Assembly: GCA_026770575.1 (NCBI GenBank)
Contig: MU657226.1
Span: 211,366-223,480 of the forward strand
Length of the DNA: 12,115 nt
DNA from: Pelagophyceae sp. CCMP2097
Taxonomy: Eukaryota; Sar; Pelagophyceae
Direction: 5' to 3'
Shown: piece after piece, positions 1-8,032 of the stretch
How positions within the stretch are numbered: the first letter of the stretch is position 1
Layout: each line of letters begins with the position of its first letter
Program-made: the position numbers and the translations under genes
Notes under the pieces: generated by a model
The model's input: the letters and a program-made list of their open reading frames with translations, nothing else
The model's database searches: none
What the model was told of the DNA's origin: nothing

Positions 1-296
1 CCTCGTGCCGCCATGATGGTCGCCTGCTTATCCGCCTTGTTCAGCGGAGCTCGCGACGGCTCGAACGTGGCGTCGTCGGACGGCAGCACCTCGAGGTCGT
101 TGATGTGGATGTTGCGGCTCTTGTCGGTGAATCGCACGGCCCACCAGCCTCCACCGCCTTGTGACTCGACGACGCCCGGGCCGCGCCGCGCCGAGTCGCG
201 CACGAGGAAGACACGCACCCCAACGTGCACGCCTCGTGCCGTCATGGAGACGTTGGCAGTCGCCTGCTCCTTGGCCCCCAGGGGATGTGTGGTCAG
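1..296 (-). CDS. Partial gene: tandem SH3/Tudor-like repeat protein (3' part beyond the window)
   Basis: Read on the minus strand, an open frame runs from about 296 off the left edge. The first ATG is at 245-243. From there the protein contains a compact beta-rich module with the segments VGVRVFLVRDSARRGPGVVE, GGGGWWAVRFTDKSRNIHIN and DLEVLPSDD. This pattern (VGxRV, a central aromatic strand, a closing xLEVLP strand) is what one expects of a Tudor, Agenet or other SH3-like barrel. After the module a linker (KADKQATIMAARG) repeats the sequence that precedes it (AKEQATANVSMTARG), so the domain is arrayed with a 77-codon period and a second copy begins just outside the window. The linker homology extends upstream of the ATG to a PL dipeptide, and two TAG stops lie at 302-297, so 296 is better read as a splice acceptor (tagtag then CTG) than as a translational start. 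Function is unknown; such modules often bind methylated ligands in chromatin or RNA proteins, which is only inference here. Confidence 0.5.
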   Translation of the reverse strand, partial: MTTHPLGAKEQATANVSMTARGVHVGVRVFLVRDSARRGPGVVESQGGGGWWAVRFTDKSRNIHINDLEVLPSDDATFEPSRAPLNKADKQATIMAAR

Positions 297-465
297 CTAC
301 TAGCTGTGGTCACTGGCAGCCATTCAAGTTTGCACTGGCAAAAGATTTGGAATTGCCGATTTGGCGATAAAGAACAGCCGGCCCGGCGCTTCGGAGCGAC
401 CGGGGCCGCGGGTGGTCAGGTGGGTCGGGTCATTTATGTGTAGCCGGTGATCGACCTTGTGAGCG

Positions 466-1600
466 ATGCGAGGGGCCCGGCGCCTCGCGGCGGTGCTGCT
501 CGCCGCCTGGGGCGCCTCGGCCGGCACGGCGGCCGGCGCGGCGGCCGGCAGCGCCGCCTCGGTTGGCGCATCGTCCGGCGTGGCGGCCGGCGTTTTGGCG
601 GAGGAGTGCGGCCTGGCGACGCCGGCGCACGCTTCCGTGCTGACGACCGCGCGCGGCAAGGCGGCGTTCCAGCCGGGCAAAAAGGCGCACTTTGTCGTTC
701 TGATGATGGGCCCACGCGTCGGGTCGAAGATGGTGCAGTCGCAGCTTTCTTCGCACGGGGGCGTCTTCATGAAGGGCGAGCGAACCGAGGCCAACCTCCT
801 CGAGGCCTCGAAAGGCGCCTCGCTGCCGCAGCTGCTGCGCGACTTTTTCGAGTCTCCGAGGAATGCCTCGATCAGGGCCGTCGGCTTCAAGACGGAGAAG
901 TACTTGAAATGGTCGCGCGAGGCCTACGTCAAAGGCGACCTCTACAAAGAAGCACCTACGTCGCTCTTCGGCGACCTCGGCGCGCGCATCATCTGCCTGC
1001 CCAGACTCAACGTCTTGGCGCGCGCCGTCTCGGGCCAGACAAAAGTCGGAGGCGTCGCGCAAGGCAATGTCACCGTCGACGTCGAGTGTGGGGCCAAACG
1101 CTTCAAAAGAGAGTTTCAAAAGATCGACCGCTTCTTCGACGAGTGCGCGCGTGAGTCGCCAAGGCTGCCCCCGGGGAGACATACTCTGGGACCGAGGCGA
1201 ACCAGGCCTCGGCGATTCGACGCACGCGCTCTGGCTGCCTTACGAGACCGTCAAGGACGGCGCGCCGGGGCAGCAGGACGCCCTCAATGTAGTCCAACGG
1301 TTCCTCAAGCTCGTCGGTTCCAGCGTCCCGACGCGCTTCCCGTCCGGAACGCAAGACGCTTCGGGTGTCGCCTGGCGACGCGCCACGCGGCACCCGTCGA
1401 CGCGCTCGTAGGACGTGAGGCCCCTCGCGGCGTCGACGACGCAGTTCGCGCCGCGCGCCACCGCGCACTCCGTCGAGTCGCCGGCCCAGTGCGCCGAGGC
1501 CATCAACAAAACGTACGGCGCCGATTGCGCAAGCAAACTCTCCGGCATGCTCTTCGACCCGGCGTTTGGCGGCGGCGGGCGCCCAAATGACAAGTTCTAA
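466..1600 (+). CDS. Sulfotransferase-like protein with signal sequence, about 3 exons
   Basis: Predicted PAPS-dependent carbohydrate sulfotransferase of the secretory pathway. Residues 1-32 form an Arg-then-Ala/Leu-rich signal peptide or anchor. FVVLMMGPRVGSK (76-88) sits where the family has its 5'-phosphosulfate loop, usually PRSGST; IRAVGFKTEKY (136-146) matches the GFK strand; and IICLPRLNVLARAVS (175-189) matches the 3'-phosphate site with Arg180 and Ser189. The frame then changes. A GTGAGT donor lies at 1151 and CAG acceptors with the right phase end at 1205 (or GAG at 1196), giving a 55- or 46-bp intron. Exon 2 continues with HALWLPYETVKDG and VVQRFLKLVG, the usual YE...FLG region. A stop at 1409-1411 must be removed by a second intron whose ends I cannot fix; donors near 1325-1367 and acceptors at 1411 or 1444 are possible. 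The last exon carries HSVESPAQCAEAINKTYG, like the family's ESVxNWDEVxxxLxGT end, and stops at TAA 1598-1600. A pseudogene with an in-frame stop is the alternative. Confidence 0.6.
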
Positions 1601-1872
1601 TGATATTACGATGATCTGTTGTGGCGTCTGGACGGCGCCACAGTGCCGTGCGGCGCTCGGGTTCTCACAGCCCCGGGCTTTCACAAGGGCGGCCTATGGT
1701 GTGGGTGTGAGGCGCTCCGAAACCTTCCGGCGAATGGGCGTCGCCGGATGGTCCTTCATTGAGTGCTTCCGACTGCTGTTCGCTCTTCTTTCCGCGCGGG
1801 CGCGATGCGGGGACCATCGGCGCCCTTTTTTCGAAAGGTGCGGTGGGGCTTGGGAGTCGGTGGGGACGCACC
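1601..1872. other. Convergent intergenic spacer
   Basis: This 272-bp stretch separates the 3' ends of the sulfotransferase-like gene (+) and AGM1 (-). It starts with a short AT-richer segment (1590-1620), where polyadenylation signals of the upstream gene would lie, although no AATAAA is seen. I see no RNA gene or convincing ORF in it. Confidence 0.6.
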
Positions 1873-3800
1873 TTATGGCCTCGGGCCGATGCCGTCCGCG
1901 AGGTCAAAAACCGCGCGCTGCACTTCCAGCGCCAAAGCGTCGGCGTCAATCTGCGTCTTGGCCTCTGCATAGACGCGGACGACGTCTTCCGTGCCGCTGG
2001 GCCGAACGAACGCGCGAGCGTCGGCCGTCGACGCTTTCACGGCGGCGTCGACGGCGGCCTGGAGCGCTTGTGGCGCGAGGAGGCGCGTCTCGCTCGAATT
2101 GGGCGTCAGCGCGGCTCTGGTGGCGACCTTTTGCTTGAGCTGGCGGCTCGGGAATTCCGAATACGTCGCGTCCCAATCTTCCACACCGATCTTTTGCAGC
2201 GTGAGCACCGCCTCGACGAGCAAGACGTCCGCCACCGCGTCGCCGACGCTCGGGTTGGCCAGCGCCGCAAACGCGAAAAGGCGCCGCACCGCCAAGTCGC
2301 GCCTCGTTTGCGTCTTGGCCGCCGCCGGCCCCGCCGCCGCCGCGAGCGCGTGGAGGCGCGCGCGGAGCGCTTCGCTGAAGAGCACGGTGCCGTGGCCGTT
2401 GGCCTCGAAGTAGACGCCGACGTCGAAGGCCGTGGCCGCGTGGTGCACGTATTTGACGCCCGTCTTGGCAAACGCGAGCGCGACGTCAGGGAGCGCTTTC
2501 TTCAGGTACAGCGCGGCGGCGCCGTTGGCGTACGCCGTCTGCACGACGCCGATCTTCGGCGCCGGCTCCAGCCCCGCATGTCTGACTTCGTCTGAAACGA
2601 AGGACGCGAGCAAAGTGGCAATCTTGTCTCCGTCCATCAGATTGAAGCCTCGGCCATCGCGGTAGCAGTACACCAGGCGGTCCGCGTCGCCGTCGAGCGA
2701 CGCGACGCGCTCCAAGCCAACGGCCACGCCGAAAGGGGCCTCTTGCTGCTTCTGCACGAATTCCGCGCCGCACTTGTCGTTGAGCGGCGCGGCGCCTCCG
2801 GGCGCATTCGCCGCAGAGAGTTGAAGCACGTCGTCCAGGCCGCGCGCGTGCAGCGCCGCGGCCACGGCGACGACAGATAAAGCGCCGACGCCGCCGGCGC
2901 AGTCGACGACGAGCGCGGCGCTCTTGCGGGGCGGGGCCGCGCCGACGAGGGCTTCGAACGCATCTGCGAGGCCTTCAGTGTAGCCGTAGAGTGCCGCCGG
3001 CGGAACGCTGGCGTTGTGCGCCTTGACGCAGTGGTGCAGCTGCGGCGTCGTGACGACGCCGACGTCGACGACTATTGCGCCAAACCGCCGCGCGCCGCGC
3101 ACCACGAGCGCCGCCAGCCGAGCAGAGTGCGGCCGAGTGTCGCGGCCCACGACGACGGTGCCGCCGCCGTGCGCCGGCCACGATGAAAAGACGCGCGCCA
3201 CGACGGCCGCGAGCTCGTCCTCGGAGCACTGCGCCACCGCCTCGGCCTTTGGCTCCCTAGAAAGAGGGCCCGTCAGCGACGCGTCGAAACATTTTTTCGG
3301 CGGGCACGTCTGTCGCACGCCGTTTTGAAACGTCATGGTTCGGAGAATGTAGGAAATGTGATTCATCAGGTCGCGGCGCGTCGCGTTTCCGCAACGGCGC
3401 CGCTCAGTGATTTTGATAGAAAAAGTGTTCTTCGTCACTACCATGCTTTCAAGGGGCTTTCGGGGGGATGTTTTCAAGGGGCCTTTTGGGAGACGCACCA
3501 TTTCATGTCGAGCATGCCGCCGTCGGCGTCTACGATCTTGGCGCCGTTGTCTTGAATGGGGTTGTGCGACGCCGTCACCATCACCCCAGTCGCCGCCGCG
3601 ACGTCGTCGGACCGCAGAGCTGCCACGACGCCGACGCGCTCCAGCGCCACCGCCAGCAGCGCCGCGTCGGCGCGGAAGCCCGCCGTGCCGTAGGCCAGCT
3701 GGGGCGGCCGGAGAGCGCGGGCGCGGCGGCGGCGCCAGAGCACCAAGACAGCCGCCGCCGCTGCCGCCGCGCTCGCCGCCGCCAGCGACGCGGGCCGCAT
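1873..3800 (-). CDS. AGM1: Phosphoacetylglucosamine mutase, 2 exons (3800-3499, 3256-1873)
   Basis: Converts GlcNAc-6-phosphate to GlcNAc-1-phosphate, the step before UDP-GlcNAc synthesis for N-glycans, GPI anchors and chitin-like polymers. Splicing GTGCGT (from 3498) to CTAG (3257) joins codon TG|G and gives 561 residues, close to the usual ~540 of this alpha-D-phosphohexomutase family. Landmarks in order: YGTAGFR (37-43), catalytic loop TASHNP with Ser78 as phosphoserine, GRDTRP (138-143), metal loop DGDADR (289-294), sugar loop EANGHGT (385-391), the mark of AGM1 rather than PGM or PMM, and phosphate-binding RPSGTED (519-525). All catalytic elements are intact. The ATG at 3800-3798 is the first plausible start. 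Unusually, residues 6-22 form an Ala/Val/Leu hydrophobic stretch followed by RRRR, so the protein probably has an N-terminal membrane anchor or targeting signal, whereas known AGM1 proteins are cytosolic. It ends at TAA 1875-1873, convergent with the sulfotransferase-like gene. Confidence 0.93.
3257..3498 (-). other. AGM1 intron, 242 bp
   Basis: The donor is GTGCGT and the acceptor is preceded by a pyrimidine tract (ccctctttctag). Removing it joins MLDMKW to EPKAEAVAQC, which restores the continuous domain-1 sequence of AGM1. The intron happens to be open in the downstream frame, so an unspliced ORF reading through it looks longer than the real protein. Near the donor end an 11-base motif (CCCCTTGAAAR) occurs twice. 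The intron is clearly less GC-rich than the flanking exons. Confidence 0.9.
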
Positions 3801-4058
3801 CGCGACGACCGACGCGGGACGCCCGAGCGCCCCTCTCCAAAGGGCCGCGCGAGCGAGGGCTTCTGTCGCCAGTCGATCGCGAATCCGAATCAAGATTCAG
3901 TTTGATTTTTCGGGTTTTCATTTTTTCAGCGAGCGCGAGGTTCGGCAATGGCGAGCGGCGCCGTAGTGGGTGATGTGAAGACAAGGGCCTTTCTGGACGG
4001 TATTCATTCGTATGTCGGCTCTTTGAGCTGTCGATCCCCGTCAAAGTCGGAGGCTGCG
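3801..4058 (-). promoter_or_regulatory. Spacer upstream of AGM1
   Basis: This 258-bp stretch lies between the stop of the next minus-strand gene and the AGM1 start, so it must hold the AGM1 promoter and 5' UTR as well as the neighbour's 3' UTR. Around 3886-3925 there is an AT-rich patch containing the imperfect dyad GAATCAAGATTC and T-runs. No TATA box can be assigned with confidence. Confidence 0.35.
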
Positions 4059-6536
4059 TCATCCCTCGGTCGGGAGCTCGACCGCCTCGTCGTGCTGGAG
4101 CGGCTGGCGCTGGCGCTTGCGCTTGCGGTGCTCGCGCTTCTCGTCGCGCTGCCGCTTGCGCTCGAGCTTCGCCTCCCGCCGCGCGGCGCGCTCCTCGGAA
4201 GTCTCGCCGGGCACGCTGCGGGCTTCCCTCTCCGTATTGAGCGAGGCACCGTCGCCGCCGTCGTCGCCGTCGACGTCGTTCGTGGCCGCTCGGGGATGGG
4301 CGTCGTCTTGGCGGGACCGCTCGCCGCCGCCGCCGCTCCCTTGCGCGGCGAGGCCGCGCAACGCCGTTGCGGCGTCGGCCGGCCCGGGCCGCGCGCTCGA
4401 CGCGCGGCCGCCGCCGTCGGCCGCCGGTGCGTCGCGCGGCGTTGCGAGCGCGGCGTCCGACGGCGCCGCGCCATTCTTCTTCAAGAGGCGTCGGTCCTCC
4501 TTCAACTTCTCACGCGCGGCGTCCTCCGTCTCACGCGCGGCGTCCTCCTGTGCGTCAGCGGCGGCGTCGCTGCGCGCGTCGTCGTCGTCGCCGAGCGCGT
4601 CGCCGCGCCGCTTCTCCCCCGCGGCGTCGCCTTCGCCGCCGCCGCTCGCCGCGCCGGCGCCGCGCAACGAGTCTTCTTGCGGTCGCGCGTCGACGTCCGC
4701 CTTGCGCTCGCGCCCCACTGGAGCAGCGTCGTTGCGCTCGCGGAGCGCCGCGCGATCGCTCGCGACGGGGGGATCTTCTTCGCGGCCTGACCCTTCTTGC
4801 GCTGCTTCCGCCGCTTCCGCCTGCTCGCGCTTCTCGGCGCGCAGCCGCTTGCGCTCGATTTTCGCCTGCCGCCGGGCGGTGCGCTCCTCGGGAGTCTCGT
4901 CGGGCCTGCGCGCTTCTTTCGCAGTTTTGAGCGTGGCGCCGTCGCCGTCTGTAGCCGCTCGGGGAGGCCCTTCGTCGCGGCGGGACCGCTCGCCGCCGCC
5001 ACCGCTCCCTCTCGCAACGAGGCCGCGCCCGGACTCGTCGCCTCGCGGTCGGGCGTCGACGTCGGCTGTGCGCGCCTCGCACCCCACTGGAGCACCGTCG
5101 CTGCGCTGGCGGAGCGCGACGGGAGGAGCTTCTCGGAGGGGTCCTTCTTGTGGCCGTGGGCCGCACGCGGCGCCGAGCTCGCGGCGGAGGAGGGATCGGA
5201 AGAGCGCGAGCGACGCTGGCACCGCGGGCGCTTCCGTTGCGGGGCCCGCGGGTCGACTGCGGACCTCGACTGCGTCGACGAAGTCGAGGGCTTGGAATTT
5301 GTGGCGCAGCTTGGTCAACACTCGGTCCGCCCAGGCGACGGAGGCGCCGCGCACCTCGACGACGGCCCGGAAGACGACAGACCGCGGCACCGCCTGCGTC
5401 GCGCCGCGGCGGTCGGCAACGACGACGTGCCGCAGGCCGTCGTCGGCGACATCCACGCCAGCGAGCCGTCGCCAGAAAAGACGCTCTTCGTCGAAGCACC
5501 GCGGGCCTAGCTCCAAAGGGCGGTCGCGCGACGACGACGTCCGTCGGTCGACTCGGGCGACTCTGCGAGGCCGTCGCTCGTCGGCCCGGAGGCTCCGATT
5601 TAAACTTTGACGAGGACGTCAGACGTCAGACGTCGGCCCGGCGGCTCGGACAAGGACTCACGCCAGCGGTCGTAGCCTTCGGCGCGGTTGTGCGCCTCAA
5701 GCGCCGACGGCGTCCCATCGAAGCCGCGCGTCTCAAAGCCGACGACGAGCTGCCGCTCCGAGACGTCCGGGAGGACCTACGTGGTCGAAAGATAGCGTGT
5801 CCGACCTTTCCCCGACGCGTGACGCGCGACGCGCGACGCGTGGACTCACGTAGACGGTTGCGTCGTCGTAGAGTTCGTCGGACACGTCGAGGTCGCGGAG
5901 CACGGCGTTTTTTAGCTTTTCGATGTCGCGGAGCCGCGCGGGCACGAAGCGGAGCACGCGCGCGCGGCAGCGCACCTCGACCGTCAGCGCGCCGCCGTCG
6001 CCGGGCAAAGCGCGCACGACGTCGAGGCCGACGCACTCGACGAGGCGCGAGCCCGCCGCGGCGCCGCCGGTCGCGGCGCTGCACGGCTGGCCGTCGACGA
6101 TTACGAGCACCTCACCGTGGAAAACGACGCGCGCGCAGCCCGCGCGCCGCAGCGCCCGGCGAAGACCCGCTGCGCAGCGCTCGTCGAGGCGCCGCCGCGC
6201 GTGCGCGCCGTCGTCGTCGTCGCTTTCGATTCGCCGGACGTCGACGCCCACCTCGTCCGCCGCCGCCTGCACGGTTTCATCGACACGCGCCTCGGCCCCT
6301 GCGCGCGTGCAGCCGACGACGACGGCGTCGCCGTCGACCCACGCGCCGGCGCAGCCCGCGGGCCACTCGTCTCGCTTTGAAAACCGGTCTTCTAGGGCGT
6401 CGACGAGCGCGTCGGCGGCGTAGCGGTGCGTCGACGTCGGCAGCAGCTGGAAAGCCACGTAGTGCGCGTCCGTGCGCAGCTCCGCGCGCCGCCCCAGCCG
6501 AACAGACAGCATGCCCGCCTCCGGCGCCGGCGCCAT
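4059..6536 (-). CDS. DUF4708/C18orf63-like protein with repetitive charged tail, 3 exons
   Basis: Exons 6536-5850, 5776-5662 and 5506-4059 join in frame through two GTGAGT donors (5849, 5661) and TAG acceptors (5777, 5507). Introns are 73 and 155 bp, and the product is 749 residues. The first ~330 residues are a non-repetitive globular region. Its order of motifs (VEVRCRARVLRFVPARLRDI, then VYVLPDVSERQ at 228-238, then a downstream Trp, VVFRAVVEVRG and a VLTKLRHKF helix) resembles what I recall of the DUF4708/C18orf63 family, whose function is unknown. This is recognition by eye and needs a profile search. The remaining ~400 residues are low-complexity, rich in Asp, Glu, Arg, Ala and Gly, with EERxARRxAKxERKR coiled-coil-like runs, an internal block duplication and a basic end (RKRKRQRQ) that could be a nuclear signal. 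The start is ATG 6536-6534; a second in-frame ATG at 6512 begins MLSVRLG and is equally possible. TGA is at 4061-4059. Confidence 0.6.
4130..5115 (-). repeat. Duplicated A-B coding block in the DUF4708-like gene
   Basis: Two diverged copies of a composite block lie within the last exon. Block A occupies about 5115-5046 and 4750-4681, both encoding ALRxRxDxAPVG followed by ADVDARP. Block B occupies about 5030-4805 and 4360-4130, both encoding GSGGGGERSR, then an ETxEERxARRxAKxERKR run. In the first copy A and B are adjacent; in the second they are separated by about 320 bp of unique acidic and Ala-rich sequence. The similarity is visible in both DNA and protein, which points to segmental duplication rather than compositional convergence. 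Confidence 0.75.
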
Positions 6537-6537
6537 C

Positions 6538-6553
6538 GATCCTTCGAAGGATC
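6538..6553. repeat. Perfect 16-bp palindrome just upstream of a start codon
   Basis: GATCCTTCGAAGGATC is fully self-complementary and ends one base before the first ATG (6536) of the DUF4708-like gene. In the transcript it would form a hairpin directly at the start codon unless translation begins at the second ATG (6512). It could instead be a dimeric transcription-factor site. Confidence 0.8.
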
Positions 6554-6592
6554 CGTCGAAGCGAAAATTTGCTGCGGGCCCTTCATCTTCTG

Positions 6593-6687
6593 TACAATTT
6601 AGAAATTGTAGTAGGAATTCCTACAATTATTGTACACTACAGTAGGAATTCCTACAATAATTGTATCCTGATAGTAGGAATTTCTAT
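6593..6687. repeat. Tandem array of GTAGGAATTCCTAC palindromes (3 copies)
   Basis: The 14-bp perfect palindrome GTAGGAATTCCTAC occurs at 6611-6624 and 6642-6655, with a degenerate third copy (GTAGGAATTTCTAT) at 6674-6687, so the period is 31-32 bp. Further dyads are nested in it: TACAATTT/AAATTGTA at 6593-6610, and the 13-bp perfect inverted pair TACAATTATTGTA (6622-6634) and TACAATAATTGTA (6653-6665). The block is strongly AT-rich inside GC-rich DNA and lies upstream of the DUF4708-like gene and about 270 bp past the MAF1 stop. Confidence 0.9.
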
Positions 6688-6958
6688 GCATTCCACCGTA
6701 GGCTCTGCAAAGGGCGGCCTCGGTCGAGGCGGGCGGCACAATCGCCCGGTGTCTTATTGGCTATATACATGGATCCTAACTGCGGTCGGCAGGAAGCCTC
6801 GAGAGGCTGTGATGCCGGTCCGACGTTGGTGGATGGCCCGGGCGTTCGGTGCCGGCGCTGTGTTGCGCCGCCGGCCGCGCCCCTGTCTCGACGGGCGTTG
6901 GCGGCCCCTTCGCGGCGTTGGGCCTTAAGCGCCTTAGTTCTGCGTTCGCGTCTCTTCT
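6688..6958. other. Spacer between MAF1 3' end and the palindrome array
   Basis: No convincing coding sequence is seen. A CCAAT/TATA-like pair (TTATTGGCTATATACATGG, 6753-6771) occurs in it; read on the minus strand it would be TATATAGCCAATAA. It might be part of a promoter for the minus-strand gene at 6536, but the distance is long and this is weak. Confidence 0.4.
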
Positions 6959-8032
6959 CTAAAAGTCGACCTCGCCTGCTACTTCGCCGTCGTCGTCGTC
7001 GTCTTGCGGTATTCGGTCGTCCTCGTCGGACATGCCGTCGTCGCGGCGGCCGTACTTGCTGCGCGCGATGCAAGTGAAGTAGAGGATTCTCTTCAGTGAC
7101 TTGTTAAAGAAAAAGTAGTTGAAGGACCACAGGCCCCCCTCGGAGAACCTATAAGGCGGTCGAAAAGGCACGGATCGAAAAGGCAGACGCACGGGTCCGA
7201 GTCGAGGTCGGGGACGTAGCTATAAACTTCGCACTCCGTCAGCTGCACAGCCTCTTCCACGGCGGCCCACAACTCAGCGAGAAAGTCGCCGCCGAGGTCC
7301 GGCAGCTCGCTCAGCTGCTGGCTGATGGACCGATGCACGAAGTGCGCCCCCACCTCGCGCGTAAACTGCTCCGGCCGCAGCGACGAAAAGTCCTACGACG
7401 TGAGCGCGTCCCTCGGGGGCGTTGCTCCCGGCGCGAAACGACGCACGTGGTCGGGGAACGACGCGTTCATCGTCGAGATGAGATCGATGAGCAGGCGCCG
7501 CGTCGAAGAGTCCGACAGCGCCTGCAGCGTCGATGAGGCCCGCGGGGCTCGGCCTCTGGCGGTGCGCAAAAGGCCTCCGGCACGCACGCCGAGCGGCGAC
7601 GAGCCGACGCTGCCGGGAGCCGACTCGCATTCGTCGAGGTACTGCTGGTCCAGCTTCTTCGACAGTTTCTTGTCTGCGCGGGGAACACCGTCCGAAAGGG
7701 GCGCACGACGGGAGCGCGGCGACGGCCCGAATCCAGAACCGTCGGAATATTCCCCCGAGCCAAATACCCTCCCGCGCATGCGGCGCGCGGCGGACAGCGG
7801 GGCGCGCGCCCCGCCCCGCCGCGGCGATAGGGCCCGCGCCCCCCGGCGGTGTTTGACGCGCCTTCGCCGGCGCGCTTGCAGGAGAAGGCTTCCACCTGCG
7901 GTGCGGGTTTCGCCCGGATGCGGCGGGGCGGGACGCGGGACGCACGCGGCCGTCGAGGATGCGGTCGCCGATCTCGCGCTCCGTGAGGAAATCGGTAATC
8001 GCTCCGAGCCTCGGGTTCTCGAGGAGCTTCAT
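6959..8032 (-). CDS. MAF1: MAF1, repressor of RNA polymerase III transcription, 5 exons
   Basis: MAF1 binds and inhibits RNA polymerase III under stress or starvation, downstream of TOR signalling. Exons are 8032-7946, 7895-7862, 7673-7447, 7392-7193 and 7148-6959. All phases agree and give 245 residues (human MAF1 has 256). Landmarks: [12 protein letters not shown] (1-12), [12 protein letters not shown] (29-40) of box [21 protein letters not shown] ending at 116, [13 protein letters not shown] (117-129), [15 protein letters not shown] ending at 183, and [18 protein letters not shown] (187-204), the most conserved MAF1 block, followed by an acidic tail (QDDDDDGE). The region between boxes is shorter and Ser/Arg-rich, as in other protists. 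Introns 1, 3 and 4 (50, 54 and 44 bp) begin with GTGCGT; intron 2 appears to begin with GC. The start ATG 8032-8030 matches the conserved MKxLE N-terminus. The gene is divergent from the Tudor-like gene at 8325. Confidence 0.95.
7674..7861 (-). other. MAF1 intron 2, apparent GC-AG intron (188 bp)
   Basis: To join KRAGE to [12 protein letters not shown] in frame, the exon must end at 7862 (GAAG), so the intron begins GCGCGT, the GC version of the GTGCGT donors used elsewhere in this gene. The acceptor is ccccgcgcag ending at 7674. The nearest GT (GTCAAA, at 7857) gives the wrong phase with this acceptor. A two-intron arrangement with a tiny exon cannot be excluded. Confidence 0.6.

Noticed and set aside
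1110..1210. Frameshift or assembly error in the sulfotransferase-like gene
   Set aside because: A GTGAGT donor and a phase-correct CAG acceptor at an intron size typical of this locus explain the frame change more simply.
1873..4062. A single 729-codon minus-strand frame covering AGM1 exon 2 and beyond
   Set aside because: Its upstream third reads through the AGM1 intron and, out of frame, through exon 1. The conserved YGTAGFR and TASHNP segments lie in the other frame, so the spliced model is right.
4117..5610. A 497-codon plus-strand frame and others opposite the DUF4708-like gene
   Set aside because: Ser/Arg/Ala-rich mirror of the repetitive tail; the minus-strand frame is supported by a spliced N-terminal region and ordered repeats.
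4059..6536. Argonaute-like N-terminal domain as the identity of the 749-residue protein
   Set aside because: A vague strand pattern near the start is shared, but no PAZ or PIWI motifs follow and the tail is low complexity; the DUF4708 motif order fits better.
6593..6687. CRISPR array
   Set aside because: Only three degenerate units, spacers that are themselves palindromic and similar, and a eukaryotic gene context.
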